Positions 44,394-55,073 of a stretch of 64,000 nucleotides of DNA are shown here, piece by piece. Made by a program: the position numbers and the translations under genes. The DNA comes from Leptospira mtsangambouensis (GTDB lineage Bacteria; Spirochaetota; Leptospiria; Leptospirales; Leptospiraceae). The notes under the pieces are model-generated. The model searched no databases. It was not told the origin of the DNA and saw only the letters and a program-made list of their open reading frames with translations. Each line of letters starts with the position of its first letter. Within the stretch, counting starts at the first letter, position 1. The stretch lies in NCBI RefSeq assembly GCF_004770475.1, contig NZ_RQHK01000002.1:281001-345000 (forward strand), in the 5' to 3' direction.

Positions 44394-44427
44394 ATCAAGA
44401 AAAAATCTGCTATATTGAACTAAATTT

Positions 44428-45660
44428 CTACAATAGCATTCCGGCTGCTACGGTTTGATTGGTACCTTCATCCACTAAAACGAAGCTTCCCGTCCCGCGG
44501 ATTTTGGAATAAGGGTCATAGGCCACAGGTTTTGCCGTTCGGATGGTCACTTTCCCAATTTCATTTAAGGCCAGGCTTGTCTGTTCTTTCTTTTCATGGG
44601 TGCTTGTTTCCACTCGGTATTCCAAAGAACGAATGGAAGCCTTCACCGCATTGGTAGTTTGTCGGAGGAGATACTTGGAGCCCGGTGTCATTGCCTTTTG
44701 GTCCATCCAACAAATATGAGCTTCTAAATCTTGTGAAGTCGTCGGTTCTTGACCGCTCACTACGAGCATATCTCCACGACTCACATCAATTTCATCTTCC
44801 AATCGAATGGTGACTGACATGGGAGCGTAAGCAGTTTGGATCGAACCGGCATAGGTATCGATGGCTTTGATTTTTGATTTGAGTCCGCTAGGCAAAACAA
44901 TGATAGAATCACCTACGGTGAAATGGCCACTACGGATTTGACCCGCATAACCTCTGTAATCATGGTATTCAGTTGTTTGAGGACGGATTACATTTTGCAC
45001 AGGAAATCTTGGAGCAGGTGATTCTTCTTCTGTATGAATTTCAATTCCTTCTAAAAATCCAAGAAGGGAATTTCCTTTCCACCAAGGCATGGAAGTGGAT
45101 AGATCTACCACATTGTCCCCGTTCAGTGCTGAGATAGGAAGGAAGTGGATGGATTTTAAATCTAAGTCTTTTGCAAATTCTAAATATTGTTTTTGGATGT
45201 TTAAAAACACTTCTTCAGAAAAATCCACTAAGTCCATTTTGTTAACACAAACAACAACGTAAGGAATCCGAAGTAGGGATACAATATAGGAATGGCGGTA
45301 TGTTTGTTCGATGACTCCTTTTCTAGCATCAATTAAAATGATGGCAAGATCAGAGTTCGAAGCACCTGTCACCATGTTTCTTGTGTATTGCACATGGCCC
45401 GGAGCATCGGCAATGATAAACTTTCTTTTTGGTGTCGAAAAATATTTATAAGCAACGTCGATGGTGATCCCTTGTTCTCGTTCTGCTTTTAATCCATCGG
45501 TAAGAAGTGCTAGATTGATTTGGCCATTGACTTGTCCTGCTTTTTCGATGGCTTCTAGTTGGTCCTGGAAAATGGATTTACTATCGTATAACAATCGTCC
45601 AATGAGAGTTGACTTCCCATCATCCACACTTCCTGCTGTAATAAAACGTAAAATATCCAT
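44428..45660 (-). CDS. cysN: Sulfate adenylyltransferase subunit 1 (GTPase)
   Basis: GTPase subunit that drives APS formation by CysD. EF-Tu-like motifs are present: G1 GSVDDGKSTLIGRL, G3 DAPGHVQYTRNM and G4 NKMDLVDF. At 410 aa it ends after the two beta-barrel domains, without the APS kinase (CysC) fusion seen in many bacteria. That agrees with an APS-using CysH downstream in the pathway. It starts at the base where cysD stops, so the two are coupled. Confidence 0.93.
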   Translation of the reverse strand: MDILRFITAGSVDDGKSTLIGRLLYDSKSIFQDQLEAIEKAGQVNGQINLALLTDGLKAEREQGITIDVAYKYFSTPKRKFIIADAPGHVQYTRNMVTGASNSDLAIILIDARKGVIEQTYRHSYIVSLLRIPYVVVCVNKMDLVDFSEEVFLNIQKQYLEFAKDLDLKSIHFLPISALNGDNVVDLSTSMPWWKGNSLLGFLEGIEIHTEEESPAPRFPVQNVIRPQTTEYHDYRGYAGQIRSGHFTVGDSIIVLPSGLKSKIKAIDTYAGSIQTAYAPMSVTIRLEDEIDVSRGDMLVVSGQEPTTSQDLEAHICWMDQKAMTPGSKYLLRQTTNAVKASIRSLEYRVETSTHEKKEQTSLALNEIGKVTIRTAKPVAYDPYSKIRGTGSFVLVDEGTNQTVAAGMLL

Positions 45661-46568
45661 TAAAAGTATCCGCCTTTTTTTCTATCTTCCATCGCTGCTT
45701 CGGAACGTTTGTCATCCAATCGAGATCCTCTTTCTGTCGTTCTCGAAATTTGAATTTCACGAATGATATCATCAATTGTATTGGCTTCTGATTCTACGGC
45801 CGCTGTACAAGTCATATCACCAACAGTACGGAAACGAACGGTTCTAGTTTCCACTTTGTCAGAATTGTCTAAGGAGATGAACTTTGATACTGGAAACACT
45901 AGGTCTTCTCGCCATACGATTTCTCTTTGGTGAGAAAAATAAAGGGAAGGAAGTTCAATGTTTTCTTTTCGAATGTATTCCCAAACATCAAGTTCTGTCC
46001 AGTTACTGATTGGAAATACCCTAACGTTTTCACCCACATGGATTTTACCATTATAGATATTCCAAAGTTCAGGGCGTTGGAGTTTGGGATCCCAAGATCC
46101 AAATTCATCTCTCACAGAAAAAATTCTTTCTTTGGCACGAGCTTTTTCTTCATCCCGACGAGCTCCACCAATACAAGCATCAAACTTAAATTCAGCGATG
46201 GTATCAAGGAGGGTCACTGCTTGGATGGCATTCCGGCTAGGGAACTTTCCTTTTTCTTCGACCGCTTTCCCTTGGTCGATGGAATCTTGTACATAACGTA
46301 CAATGAGTTTTTCTCCAGTTCGTTCTGCTAAATCATCTCTGAATTTTAGCGCCTCATCAAAGTTATGTCCTGTATCGATATGAACTAAAGGAAATGGAAA
46401 TTTTCCAGGTCGAAAGGCTTTTAATGCTAAATGCACTAAACAAATCGAATCCTTTCCTCCTGAAAAAAGCAGGGCAGGTCTTTCGAATTGTGCTGCAACT
46501 TCTCGTAAAATATAAATGGCTTCCGATTCAAGTTGGTCTAAATGGGAAAGTCGATGTAAATCGGTCAT
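45660..46568 (-). CDS. cysD: Sulfate adenylyltransferase subunit 2
   Basis: Catalytic subunit that joins sulfate to ATP giving APS. It belongs to the ATP pyrophosphatase (PP-loop) group: LLFSGGKDSICLVHLALKAF near residue 33 is the PP-loop, and GGARRDEEKARAKERIFS and FPISNWTELDVWEYI are CysD signatures. At 302 aa it is the usual length. It lies seven bases downstream of cysH and overlaps cysN by one base. Confidence 0.94.
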   Translation of the reverse strand: MTDLHRLSHLDQLESEAIYILREVAAQFERPALLFSGGKDSICLVHLALKAFRPGKFPFPLVHIDTGHNFDEALKFRDDLAERTGEKLIVRYVQDSIDQGKAVEEKGKFPSRNAIQAVTLLDTIAEFKFDACIGGARRDEEKARAKERIFSVRDEFGSWDPKLQRPELWNIYNGKIHVGENVRVFPISNWTELDVWEYIRKENIELPSLYFSHQREIVWREDLVFPVSKFISLDNSDKVETRTVRFRTVGDMTCTAAVESEANTIDDIIREIQISRTTERGSRLDDKRSEAAMEDRKKGGYF

Positions 46569-46575
46569 TTTGGTA

Positions 46576-47301
46576 TTATCCTTTTTTCGGTGTGAGTTTG
46601 CCGTCTACCCAGTGTAAGCCGCACTCTTTTTTCGATTCTTGTTCCCACCACCACCTTCCAGCACGAAAGTCTTCTCCAGGTTCAATGGCTCGTGTACAAG
46701 GAGCACAACCTATACTTGGAAAACCTTTATCGTGTAAGACATTGTATGGTACATTATGTTCTCTAATATACTTCCAAGTATCTTCGAAGGACCATAATAG
46801 TAGCGGTTGGTATTTGATTAAATTTCTTTGGGTATCTGTTTCAAAAATAGACATCTCTGTTCGAAATCCTGATTGGTCTTTTCGGAGTCCAGTGACCCAA
46901 ACTTCTGTGTCTTTCAAAATGGCATCTAGGGGAACGAGTTTACGAATTCGACAACATTCCTTTCTTAAATCTTGGGAATCATAAAAGGCATTAGGGCCAT
47001 TCTCTTGCACAAAGTGTTGGATTTCTTTTTCGTTTGGATAAAAGGCTTCAATTTTTGCCCCATAACGGACGTTTGTTTTTTGCCAAACATCATAGGTTTC
47101 TTGGAAGAGGCGCCCAGTGTCCAAAGTTGCAATCCGAATCTCGATTTGGTTTGCAAGTATCGCATGAGTGATGGCCTGGTCTTCCAGTCCGAAACTCGTG
47201 GTAAAGACAACTTTTCCGGGAAAATCCAAACTGAGTTGTCGTAAGCCCTGTTCCAGGGAGAGGGAGGTATAGGTTTCTGTCAAAACTTCCAAATTTCCCA
47301 T
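46576..47301 (-). CDS. cysH: Adenylyl-sulfate (APS) reductase, assimilatory
   Basis: Reduces APS to sulfite and AMP with thioredoxin. Besides the catalytic cysteine in KKECGLH (about residue 227), it has the CC (116-117) and CAPC (199, 202) cysteines that hold a [4Fe-4S] cluster; enzymes with this set use APS, while PAPS reductases lack it. The PP-loop-like TTSFGLEDQAITHAI is at the N-terminus. The ATG at 47301 has AGGAT upstream; a TTG at 47310 is in frame but less likely. No cysC is present in the window, as expected. An 8-base inverted repeat lies just upstream. Confidence 0.93.
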   Translation of the reverse strand: MGNLEVLTETYTSLSLEQGLRQLSLDFPGKVVFTTSFGLEDQAITHAILANQIEIRIATLDTGRLFQETYDVWQKTNVRYGAKIEAFYPNEKEIQHFVQENGPNAFYDSQDLRKECCRIRKLVPLDAILKDTEVWVTGLRKDQSGFRTEMSIFETDTQRNLIKYQPLLLWSFEDTWKYIREHNVPYNVLHDKGFPSIGCAPCTRAIEPGEDFRAGRWWWEQESKKECGLHWVDGKLTPKKG

Positions 47302-47316
47302 TTTTTCCAATCCTAG

Positions 47317-47341
47317 CGTCCAATGTTTTGTATATTGGACG
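47317..47341 (-). promoter_or_regulatory. Inverted repeat upstream of cysH
   Basis: CGTCCAAT (47317-47324) and ATTGGACG (47334-47341) are perfect 8-base inverted repeats with a 9-base centre, between the cysA stop and the cysH start. It could be an operator, a processing hairpin between the transporter and reduction parts of the operon, or a weak attenuator. No T run follows. Confidence 0.4.
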
Positions 47342-47368
47342 ATTTGTAAACTATATTAGCGGAAAATA

Positions 47369-48433
47369 TTAGATAGAGAAGTCTTCTACGTAAACTTTTG
47401 CTTTTTTAATCCTCAGATAGACGGTCTCGCCAGGCAAAAGGTTCAAAAGACGGTAGGTTTCCTGTTCGAGTACAGACTCGATGAGAGTTCCCGTGTCGAC
47501 TCGTTTTAGTTCCACACGCACATTCCTTCCTGTGGAATGGATGTATTGGATTTCGGCAGCGATCCCTTGGTCGGATTCCCGAACGATTTCCACATCGTAA
47601 GGACGAACATAAGCTACAGCCACCGATTCTTTTACATCTTGGTGTTCTGTGCTATCGAGGGCTAAATTCCCAATTTTTGTGGTTCCTTCTTCGATTCGTC
47701 CATGGAAAAGATTCACATCTCCAAGGAAGTGAAACACAAAAGGGGACTTGGGTTTGTTGTAGACTTCGTCAGGGCTTCCTACTTGTTCCAACTGACCCTG
47801 GTTTAAGATCACAATTCGATCGCTGACTTCCAAAGCTTCTTCTTGGTCATGCGTGACAAAAACACTTGTTATGTGGATTTCATCATGGAGACGACGTAGC
47901 CAGTTTCTTAGTTCTTTTCTGACTTTAGCATCAAGAGCACCAAAGGGTTCATCCAGTAATAAAAATTTTGGTTCGATGGCAAGGGCGCGGGCAAGGGCCA
48001 CTCGTTGTCGTTGGCCTCCCGACAATTCATGAGGGTAACGATTGTGAAATTTTTCTAATTGGATGAGGGTGAGGAGCTTTGAAACTTTTTCCTGAATTTC
48101 TTTTTTGGAAGGTCTTAAATGTTTGGGCCTTACTTCCAAACCAAACGCTATGTTTTCGGCAATTGTCATATGACGAAAGAGGGCGTAATGTTGGAAAACA
48201 AATCCCACTTCGCCATTTTGGATTTTGGATGTGGAAAGGTTTTCTCCTACAAATTCCACCTTTCCCGAAGATGGTTCTTCGAGACCCGCGATGATGCGAA
48301 GTAAGGTGGTTTTTCCAGATCCTGAAGGACCAAGAAGAGCCACAAGTTCTCCATCAGGAATGGAGAGGTTAACATCTTTTAGAGCGGTGAACGACCCAAA
48401 GGTTTTATTGACATTACTAATTTCAATCGGCAT
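47369..48433 (-). CDS. cysA: Sulfate/thiosulfate ABC transporter, ATP-binding protein
   Basis: ATPase of the sulfate importer, at the inner face of the membrane. Walker A is GPSGSGKTT, the signature [15 protein letters not shown] and Walker [12 protein letters not shown], with the switch histidine in [16 protein letters not shown]-like domain occupies the last 110 residues ([12 protein letters not shown]). At 354 aa it matches CysA. It overlaps cysW by 11 bases and is followed by cysH, linking import with reduction. Confidence 0.92.
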   Translation of the reverse strand: MPIEISNVNKTFGSFTALKDVNLSIPDGELVALLGPSGSGKTTLLRIIAGLEEPSSGKVEFVGENLSTSKIQNGEVGFVFQHYALFRHMTIAENIAFGLEVRPKHLRPSKKEIQEKVSKLLTLIQLEKFHNRYPHELSGGQRQRVALARALAIEPKFLLLDEPFGALDAKVRKELRNWLRRLHDEIHITSVFVTHDQEEALEVSDRIVILNQGQLEQVGSPDEVYNKPKSPFVFHFLGDVNLFHGRIEEGTTKIGNLALDSTEHQDVKESVAVAYVRPYDVEIVRESDQGIAAEIQYIHSTGRNVRVELKRVDTGTLIESVLEQETYRLLNLLPGETVYLRIKKAKVYVEDFSI

Positions 48434-49238
48434 TGTTCTTACTCGCAGTTCGTTTTTCCAAAATCAATTTAAAGATGAGTGTGAGAAGAGAGAGAAACAC
48501 AAGTAAGGTGGCACAGGAAAAGGCACCTACCGAATCAAACTCATTGTATAACATTTCTATATGAAGGGGAAGTGTTGTTGTTTTTCCTCGGATATGTCCA
48601 CTGAGAACTGATACCGCTCCAAACTCACCCATAGCCCTTGCATTACAAAGAATGATCCCGTATAACAAACCCCATTTGATATTGGGAAGGATGACTCGTC
48701 TGAGGAGTTGGAAAAAACTGGCACCAAGTAACAATCCAGCTTCCTCTTCTTCTCTTCCTTGGCTTTGCATAAGGGGAACTAGTTCCCGGGCCACAAATGG
48801 GAAAGTAATGAAAACGGTGGCAAGGATAAGGCCCGGAGTATTAAATACTATTTTGATTCCATGTGTGGAAAGAAAATCTCCAAAGTAACCTTGTCTTCCA
48901 AATAACAATAAAAAGATGAGTCCCGATACCACAGGAGAAACAGCAAAAGGAGAATCAATGATGGTGACCAAAATATTTTTTCCAGGAAAACTAAATCTTG
49001 TGATCGTAAATGCCGCTGTCACACCAAAGATTGTATTTAAAATCACAGAAACAACAGAAACTTTGACGGTGAGTCCAATCGCATAAAGAGCATATTCTCC
49101 AGTGATGGATTCGATATACTTTATATATCCTTCCGAAAATGCTTCTGAAAATACAGTGTAGATGGGCAAAATCAGAATGATCCCAGCAAAGAAATAGGCC
49201 AAAATCACAAGAAAAATAGGGAATATCTTACTTTTCAT
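48423..49238 (-). CDS. cysW: Sulfate ABC transporter permease CysW
   Basis: Inner-membrane permease with about six transmembrane helices. The EAA loop that docks on CysA is [28 protein letters not shown], abbreviated here as [10 protein letters not shown]...LPNIKWG, and [15 protein letters not shown] is a hallmark of the sulfate permeases. At 271 aa it is normal. It overlaps both cysT (four bases) and cysA (11 bases). Confidence 0.9.
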   Translation of the reverse strand: MKSKIFPIFLVILAYFFAGIILILPIYTVFSEAFSEGYIKYIESITGEYALYAIGLTVKVSVVSVILNTIFGVTAAFTITRFSFPGKNILVTIIDSPFAVSPVVSGLIFLLLFGRQGYFGDFLSTHGIKIVFNTPGLILATVFITFPFVARELVPLMQSQGREEEEAGLLLGASFFQLLRRVILPNIKWGLLYGIILCNARAMGEFGAVSVLSGHIRGKTTTLPLHIEMLYNEFDSVGAFSCATLLVFLSLLTLIFKLILEKRTASKNNAD

Positions 49239-50062
49239 GATAATTTTTTAGAAGCCCTTTCTTGGAGTAAATTAATCAAAAACATAAAAACAAAAGATGT
49301 GAGTAACATCACTAGAGCAATGGAAGTGGCTTTTTCGTATTCGTATTGTTCTAGTTTGGTGACAATGAGAAGGGGAAGGATTTCCGTTTTTCCAGGAATG
49401 TTTCCAGAAATAAAAACAACAGATCCGTATTCTCCGATACTCCGAGCAAATGCCATTCCTGTTCCTGCAAGAAGGGAAGGCCAAAGTTCAGGAAGTAATA
49501 CTTTATAAAAAGTTTGGAAGGGAGTCGCACCAAGACAGCGTGCACTTTCTTCTAATTCTTTGGGTAATTCTTCAATCACAGGTTGTACAGTTCGTACTAC
49601 AAAAGGAAATCCAATAAAAACAAGTGCGATCACAATCCCAATAGGTGTGTAGGCAATTTTAATTCCCCACTGATCAAAATAGGATCCAATGATTCCATTT
49701 TGTGAATAAATGGTCGTGAGAGCAATCCCAGCCACAGCAGTCGGTAAGGTAAACGGTAAATCAATTAAGGTATCGAGTAACTTTTTAAAAGGAAAGTTAT
49801 AACGAACAAGAACCCAAGCAAATAAAAATCCCACAAAGAGATTGATGAGAGCAGAGATAAAACCCACACTGAAACTTAAAAAAAGTGCCGAGCGAATTCT
49901 TTCATCAGAGAATACTTCTAAGATTCCAGAGACTCCAATCCCAAGGGAATGGAAAAAGAGTCCGAGAAGGGGGATCACTACAACCGCAGACGAATAAAAA
50001 ACTGTCAGTCCTAAACTGATTCCTAAATGTGTTTTTTTATACGGCCGCGTTTCGATAAGCAT
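49235..50062 (-). CDS. cysT: Sulfate ABC transporter permease CysT (CysU)
   Basis: The second membrane subunit of the sulfate importer. [20 protein letters not shown] and [16 protein letters not shown] are typical of CysT, with the EAA loop [20 protein letters not shown]. Six hydrophobic helices in 275 aa. It starts three bases after the gene for the binding protein and overlaps cysW by four bases. Confidence 0.9.
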   Translation of the reverse strand: MLIETRPYKKTHLGISLGLTVFYSSAVVVIPLLGLFFHSLGIGVSGILEVFSDERIRSALFLSFSVGFISALINLFVGFLFAWVLVRYNFPFKKLLDTLIDLPFTLPTAVAGIALTTIYSQNGIIGSYFDQWGIKIAYTPIGIVIALVFIGFPFVVRTVQPVIEELPKELEESARCLGATPFQTFYKVLLPELWPSLLAGTGMAFARSIGEYGSVVFISGNIPGKTEILPLLIVTKLEQYEYEKATSIALVMLLTSFVFMFLINLLQERASKKLS

Positions 50063-50065
50063 ATT

Positions 50066-51103
50066 TTACTTAGTTTTGTAGATGGCATCAAAGACACCAG
50101 CATCTGCAAAATGTTTTTTCTGAGCAGAATCCCAAGTTTCCCCTAAATCGGATAGGGAAAATAATTTAATATTGGGAAATTCTTTCGCAGAAGCTTTTGC
50201 AACAGTGGCTTCTGTTGGTCTAAAAAAATGTTTTGCGATGATCGACTGCCCTTCTTTTGTATATAGGAATTCTAAATAGGAAGTCGCTTTTTCCAAATTG
50301 CCTTTTTCAGTCGCAGTTTTTGTGACTACTGCTACTGGAGTTTCTGCTTTGATGGATTCTGACGGATACACAACCTCTAAAGTGTTTTTGCCAGATCTCT
50401 TTTCCTCATCTAAAGAAAGTTTTGCTTCATTTTCCCAAGTGATGAGAACATCCCCAATTCCTCTTTGCACAAAAGTTGTTGTGGATCCGCGAGCTCCAGT
50501 GTCAAGAACGGATGTGTTTTTAAAAAGGGCTTTCACAAACTCAGTGGCTTTTTCATCCGATTTGTATTTACGTTTTGCAAATCCATAAGCTGCCAAATAA
50601 TTCCAACGAGCACCACCACTGGTTTTTGGGTTGGGAGTGATAATCGAAACTCCTGGTTTTACAATGTCGTCCCAATCTTTGATTTTTTTTGGATTGGATT
50701 TACGAACTAAAAATACAATGGTCGAGTAGTAAGGAACACTATTGTTTGGGAGTTTTTTTTGCCAGTTTGCATCAATTAACCCTGATTTGGTGGAGATACT
50801 GTCAATATCGTAGGAAAGAGCAAGACTCACAACATCAGCATCTAGTCCGTCAATCACGGCACGAGCTTGTTTTCCCGATCCGCCATGGGATTGTTGGATG
50901 GCAAATTCGCTCGCCTTTTTGGCCTTCCATTCTTTTAAGAAGGCTTTGTTGATTTCTTCATATAATTCTCTTGTGGGGTCAAAGGACACATGGAGGAAAG
51001 TGGATTCCGCAGCTAGGGAAGAGAGAGTCCCAAAGCTTAAAAAAATGCACAATATGGCAGAAATTCCTGGTTTTATTTTCGAAATAAGAGTGTTAATTTT
51101 CAT
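50066..51103 (-). CDS. sbp: Periplasmic sulfate-binding protein
   Basis: Captures sulfate (or thiosulfate) for the CysTWA importer. The signal peptide covers residues 1-32 ([19 protein letters not shown]), after which the mature protein starts like Sbp/Cys[38 protein letters not shown] and [27 protein letters not shown] is also conserved. The ATG at 51103 fits the signal peptide; in-frame codons upstream to 51145 have no support. It is the first gene of the long minus-strand sulfur operon and is divergent from fliK. Confidence 0.92.
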   Translation of the reverse strand: MKINTLISKIKPGISAILCIFLSFGTLSSLAAESTFLHVSFDPTRELYEEINKAFLKEWKAKKASEFAIQQSHGGSGKQARAVIDGLDADVVSLALSYDIDSISTKSGLIDANWQKKLPNNSVPYYSTIVFLVRKSNPKKIKDWDDIVKPGVSIITPNPKTSGGARWNYLAAYGFAKRKYKSDEKATEFVKALFKNTSVLDTGARGSTTTFVQRGIGDVLITWENEAKLSLDEEKRSGKNTLEVVYPSESIKAETPVAVVTKTATEKGNLEKATSYLEFLYTKEGQSIIAKHFFRPTEATVAKASAKEFPNIKLFSLSDLGETWDSAQKKHFADAGVFDAIYKTK

Positions 51104-51164
51104 TTTTTGCGCCCTTTTGTTTAATAAATCAGAATCATCCTCCAATTTAGTGAATATTTGTCAA

Positions 51165-51180
51165 ACGAAATTTATTTCGT
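51165..51180. promoter_or_regulatory. Palindrome ACGAA-N6-TTCGT upstream of sbp
   Basis: ACGAAATTTATTTCGT is an inverted repeat of two 7-base arms with a 2-base centre, 62 bases upstream of the sbp ATG in the region shared with fliK. A second sequence of the same form lies at 60449-60464. It may be the operator of the sulfate operon; no T run follows, so a terminator is unlikely. Confidence 0.35.
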
Positions 51181-51283
51181 AAAACCCATCTTTTGACACT
51201 TCCCGACATAAACCGGAAAAGGAAGAAGATAATTCTCTCAAGGAAATCTGGGGAAGTTCGATCCTTAAGGGAGAAGGCACCCT

Positions 51284-52924
51284 ATGAACGTAAAAGCCCC
51301 AAACCAAAACGTAATTCCATTCCCACAAGTTGAAGGGAAGGCATCCAAGCCTGCTGGTTTTGACAACCACCAGATGGCTGTGCGAGAAAGTTTTGGGGAA
51401 ATTTTGGAACGAGAGTTCCAAGTGTTTTCTGAAAAAAAAACAACTGGTTCGGAATACAAAACCATAGGCCGTGAAAAAGAAGAGACCTCTGGTCCTCAGG
51501 AAATTCATAAACCGGAAGATGTAACAAAACAAGAATTAAATTCATTATCAGAATCTCAAAAAGACAAAACCATTTCCAAAGAATCTACTTCTCAGGAAGA
51601 ATCAGAAGAATCCACTGAAGAAGAGGATTTAGATCGCGATGCGTTGGAATATAGTCTTGGGCTTGTTGCCTCGCACGCCGATTGGGACAGAACATTAGTT
51701 TCCGCTAACAAACTGAATGAAATGGCTGTGAAGGAAAAAACAGTATTACTTTCCTTACAAAAATCTGCAGAAAAAACAATTGCTTATTCACCTAAAGAAG
51801 GAACTGCCTTTGTGGATGAAGCAAAAAAACTAGCATTGGATTTTTTCCAAGCTGAAAAACTATCTAAACAAAATGATCCAACATCTTTAAAATCAAAATC
51901 GCTTTTTGAAAAAGATTCTAATTTGGTTCTTTTCCCAAAGGCTGAGAAAAAATCTTTAGAGAACCAAAAAAGAAACGAAAAACCGGAATCCTTAGGTGTG
52001 AAAAAAGAATCCATCCATTCGGGTTCTGTTGTTTCTGATTTGGTATTTGCTAAGGGCAAAGAAGTAAAAGTAGAAGGAACATCCGTTCCAAACGAACAAT
52101 CTGTTCGAAAAACCGATGGAAAATTAAAATCTAGCAAACAAACAAAAAACGGATCTGAGACTGCAGAGGTCTCTTCAGAACAAGATAAATCAAATCAAAG
52201 TTTAAATTCTGATAAAATGATTCGTTCACTCGGAATCAAAGATAAAGAATTCCAAAAACAAGATTCTAAAACTCAAACTCCATCGGAGAAACAAAAACAG
52301 GCGGAAGTTTCTTTTGTTCCTAACCTTCAAAATTCTTCTTCTGCAAAATCGGGAGAAGAGGGTGGTCGTTCTTCTGACGAACGAGGAACAAAACAAGGAT
52401 TTCAATTTTCTTCTTTAGAAACAAAATCAATGCAGAAAGCAGAAGAGATTCGTTCTGCAGAAAAACCGACGAAACCAAAAGAAACAGTTCTCAAACAAAA
52501 CATTGATGAGCTGATCAAACAAGCTCGTTTTGATATTGTACAAAATGGAAAGTCTAGTGCCGAAATCGTAATGAATCCCAAAGAATACGGAAGGCTTACT
52601 TTAAAAGTCACTGTGGATGGTGAGAAAGTGGAAGGTCGTATTCTTGTCGAATCAGAAGAACTACAAAAGTCCCTTCAAAACGAAATCCAAACCATCAAAG
52701 AAAACTTAAAAGAATCTGGTCTCGACTTACAAGCACTCATCATCGACTTATGGGATGATGGAAGTGGACTTACTGATCGGAAAGAACAAAATGAACTCTA
52801 CCAAACCATGGTGGAAGCGGCAAGGTTTCGTAATGCCGAAAGTTCCCTTGGGTTAGAAGAAGGGGTAGAACTTCTTGGTCCAGCAAGCTTAGAAGAAACC
52901 AAAGCATTGGAATTTTTCGCATAA
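51284..52924 (+). CDS. fliK: Flagellar hook-length control protein
   Basis: Secreted ruler that measures the hook and switches export specificity. The long first part (residues 1-400) is rich in K, E, S and Q and should be disordered, as in FliK. The conserved C-terminal domain is at about residues 415-500 ([53 protein letters not shown]). At 546 aa it is within the spirochaete range. GGGAGAAGG before the ATG is a strong ribosome-binding site. flgD follows after 34 bases and flgE after that, the usual order. Confidence 0.85.
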   Translation: MNVKAPNQNVIPFPQVEGKASKPAGFDNHQMAVRESFGEILEREFQVFSEKKTTGSEYKTIGREKEETSGPQEIHKPEDVTKQELNSLSESQKDKTISKESTSQEESEESTEEEDLDRDALEYSLGLVASHADWDRTLVSANKLNEMAVKEKTVLLSLQKSAEKTIAYSPKEGTAFVDEAKKLALDFFQAEKLSKQNDPTSLKSKSLFEKDSNLVLFPKAEKKSLENQKRNEKPESLGVKKESIHSGSVVSDLVFAKGKEVKVEGTSVPNEQSVRKTDGKLKSSKQTKNGSETAEVSSEQDKSNQSLNSDKMIRSLGIKDKEFQKQDSKTQTPSEKQKQAEVSFVPNLQNSSSAKSGEEGGRSSDERGTKQGFQFSSLETKSMQKAEEIRSAEKPTKPKETVLKQNIDELIKQARFDIVQNGKSSAEIVMNPKEYGRLTLKVTVDGEKVEGRILVESEELQKSLQNEIQTIKENLKESGLDLQALIIDLWDDGSGLTDRKEQNELYQTMVEAARFRNAESSLGLEEGVELLGPASLEETKALEFFA

Positions 52925-52958
52925 ATCACTAACAAATATAGAAAAAATAGAGGATCCC

Positions 52959-53543
52959 ATGCCAGACGGAATGTTAGACATATCAACACAAAACTCAGCT
53001 AGAACCAAATACTTTGAAGGGGATAGAACCTTTAATATCCGTAAACATTTGGATCAGTTAGAAAAAGAAGAAACTAGTGGGCTAAAAGGAATCGAAATTC
53101 GTGAGAAACAAAAGGAGCTAGGAAAGGATGATTTTTTAAAACTCCTTCTCACTCAACTTTCTCACCAAGATCCAACAAACCCAGTGCAAGACAAAGACTT
53201 CATCGCACAAATGGCCCAGTTCTCATCTCTAGAACAGATGAAAAACATTTCTTCTGGAATTGCCAGAATGGAATCTAAACAAAGTTATTCGGTAGTTGGT
53301 AAAATCGTTTCTGGCCCAGATTTAGTTACTGGTGAAGATGTGACAGGACTTGCGGGTGCCATTCTTTTTGATAACGAAGGAAAAACATATGTCCGTGTGA
53401 ATGGAAGGATGCTTGATGTAGCAAAAATCAATTTGATTTCTGACCCATCACTTCTCAAAGCCGAACCAGAATTCCAACGTCCAGCAAATGCGACAAACGT
53501 TCCGAATAATACATTAAAAAAACAAGAAGCTTATCAGGATTAA
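52959..53543 (+). CDS. flgD: Flagellar hook assembly (capping) protein
   Basis: Caps the growing hook and helps FlgE subunits polymerise. The FlgD N-terminal signature is [20 protein letters not shown] followed by [20 protein letters not shown] near residues 48-85. The C-terminal half ([20 protein letters not shown]) fits the short Tudor-like region; the FnIII-like domain of larger FlgD proteins is missing, as expected for 194 aa. GAGG five bases before the ATG supports the start. It lies between fliK and flgE. Confidence 0.9.
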   Translation: MPDGMLDISTQNSARTKYFEGDRTFNIRKHLDQLEKEETSGLKGIEIREKQKELGKDDFLKLLLTQLSHQDPTNPVQDKDFIAQMAQFSSLEQMKNISSGIARMESKQSYSVVGKIVSGPDLVTGEDVTGLAGAILFDNEGKTYVRVNGRMLDVAKINLISDPSLLKAEPEFQRPANATNVPNNTLKKQEAYQD

Positions 53544-53581
53544 TTCAAAAAGGTCGATAAAAAAAGAGAGGATATAACGTT

Positions 53582-54976
53582 ATGATGAGATCACTTTACT
53601 CCGGAGTTTCCGGATTGAAAAACCACCAAGTAAGAATGGATGTTATTGGTAACAACATCTCCAACGTGAACACACACGGTTTTAAAACGGAGCGAGTTAC
53701 CTTCCAAGATATGATCTCGCAAGAGTTACAAGGTGCGTCAGAACCAAACGAAAGGATCGGGGGAACTAACCCGAAACAAGTGGGTCTTGGTTCTCTCATC
53801 GCTGCTATCGATAAAATTATGACGCAAGGTGCTTTGCAAACCACAGGAAAGAACACTGACGTTGCTGTATCCGGTGAAGGATTCTTTGTTGTGAAAGACG
53901 GAGACAAACAATTTTATACTCGCGCTGGTGCCTTCAACGTAGATAAAAACGGATTTTATGTAAACCCTGCCAACGGATTAAAAGTACAAGGTTGGAATTC
54001 TCGTTTGGATGATGGCGGAAACAAATACATCAACTCCGCAGGATCTTTGGAAGACATCATGATTCCTCTTTATTCTAAAGAACCTGCTCGCGCCACTCAA
54101 AACGTAGACTTTCAATCCAACCTCAATGCAAGTGTTGCTGCAGTTCCTTCTGACGCAACAGAAGAAGACATCCAACGTTATATCAATGATCCAGATCCTC
54201 GTCAAAGAAGAGGTCATGTAACATCCATTAATGTTTATGATGAACTTGGAAACACTCGCCAAATGGGAGTTGAGTTTTACAAAATGAGAGAAAACGTATG
54301 GAAGATGCGTTTTAAATTGGAAGATGCAAGCCAAGTTTCCGTGGATGTAAGCGGAACAGGTGGGGAAAACACAAAAGTTTCTGGAAACCAAGAGCTCGAA
54401 GTATCCTTTACACCTGATGGAAAAATCATTTCTGTCTCTGATGGAGTGGATTCCCAAACCACCGGAAAACTAAAAGCAGATATTTCTTTCCGAATCCCAG
54501 GAAATCCAACAGCTCAAAAATTCAGTTTGAACTTAGGAGAAGCAGGTCTTGTGGGTGGAATCACTCAGTTCTCTTCTGATTTTACAACCAAAGCTGTGAA
54601 ACAAGACGGATACCCAATGGGTTATATGGAATCATTCTCTATCGACAACACAGGAACTGTGACAGGAGTATTTTCCAATGGAGTGCGCCAACCACTCGCA
54701 AGGATCGCTCTTGCAAACTTCACAAACCCAGCCGGTCTCAACAAAGAAGGGGATACTATGTATAGTTACTCTTTGAACTCAGGTGATGCCAACATTGGGG
54801 AAGCGGGAAGCCAAGGCCGTGGAAAGATCAACGCAGGACTCCTTGAGATGTCAAACGTGGATCTTTCTGACCAGTTTACAGATATGATCGTAACCCAAAG
54901 GGGATTCCAAGCAAACTCGCGAACCATTGTAACCTCTGACCAAATGATTCAGGAAGTTCTTGGTCTCAAACGATAA
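53582..54976 (+). CDS. flgE: Flagellar hook protein, cysteine-free
   Basis: Main subunit of the periplasmic-flagellum hook. The N-terminus [20 protein letters not shown] and [17 protein letters not shown] are the flagellar rod/hook signature, and the C-terminal [20 protein letters not shown] is its partner coiled coil. The outer domain fills the middle. At 464 aa it is normal for spirochaetes. The protein has no cysteine at all, though hooks of Treponema and Borrelia are cross-linked through a Cys-Lys pair. A second ATG follows the first directly. AGAGGA lies upstream; a clear terminator lies 13 bases after the stop. Confidence 0.93.
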   Translation: MMRSLYSGVSGLKNHQVRMDVIGNNISNVNTHGFKTERVTFQDMISQELQGASEPNERIGGTNPKQVGLGSLIAAIDKIMTQGALQTTGKNTDVAVSGEGFFVVKDGDKQFYTRAGAFNVDKNGFYVNPANGLKVQGWNSRLDDGGNKYINSAGSLEDIMIPLYSKEPARATQNVDFQSNLNASVAAVPSDATEEDIQRYINDPDPRQRRGHVTSINVYDELGNTRQMGVEFYKMRENVWKMRFKLEDASQVSVDVSGTGGENTKVSGNQELEVSFTPDGKIISVSDGVDSQTTGKLKADISFRIPGNPTAQKFSLNLGEAGLVGGITQFSSDFTTKAVKQDGYPMGYMESFSIDNTGTVTGVFSNGVRQPLARIALANFTNPAGLNKEGDTMYSYSLNSGDANIGEAGSQGRGKINAGLLEMSNVDLSDQFTDMIVTQRGFQANSRTIVTSDQMIQEVLGLKR

Positions 54977-54988
54977 GATCCATTCACT

Positions 54989-55010
54989 AACGGGGGAAAC
55001 CCCGTTTTTT
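54989..55010 (+). terminator. Rho-independent terminator after flgE
   Basis: AACGGGG and CCCCGTT pair over seven bases around a GAAA tetraloop, followed by a T run. It closes the fliK-flgD-flgE unit. Confidence 0.88.
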
Positions 55011-55073
55011 CCTTGAGTTCTGCAAAATTCTAAGAAAAATAGGTCAAACCAAACTTTTTAGAATTAACAAAAC

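Noticed and set aside
38828..44434. Shared 10-mer ATTTCTACAA near cysJ and at the end of cysN as a common sulfur box
   Set aside because: The second copy is inside the last codons of cysN and out of promoter context, so it is probably chance.
46394..46984. 196-codon open frame opposite cysH/cysD
   Set aside because: It is a shadow of two well-supported genes, with no start signal or family.
51161..51545. Open frames antisense to the 5' part of fliK
   Set aside because: They are mirror images of the low-complexity part of fliK.
53978..54457. 159-codon open frame opposite flgE
   Set aside because: It lies wholly within flgE and is rich in Cys, His and Ile, as expected from a complement strand.
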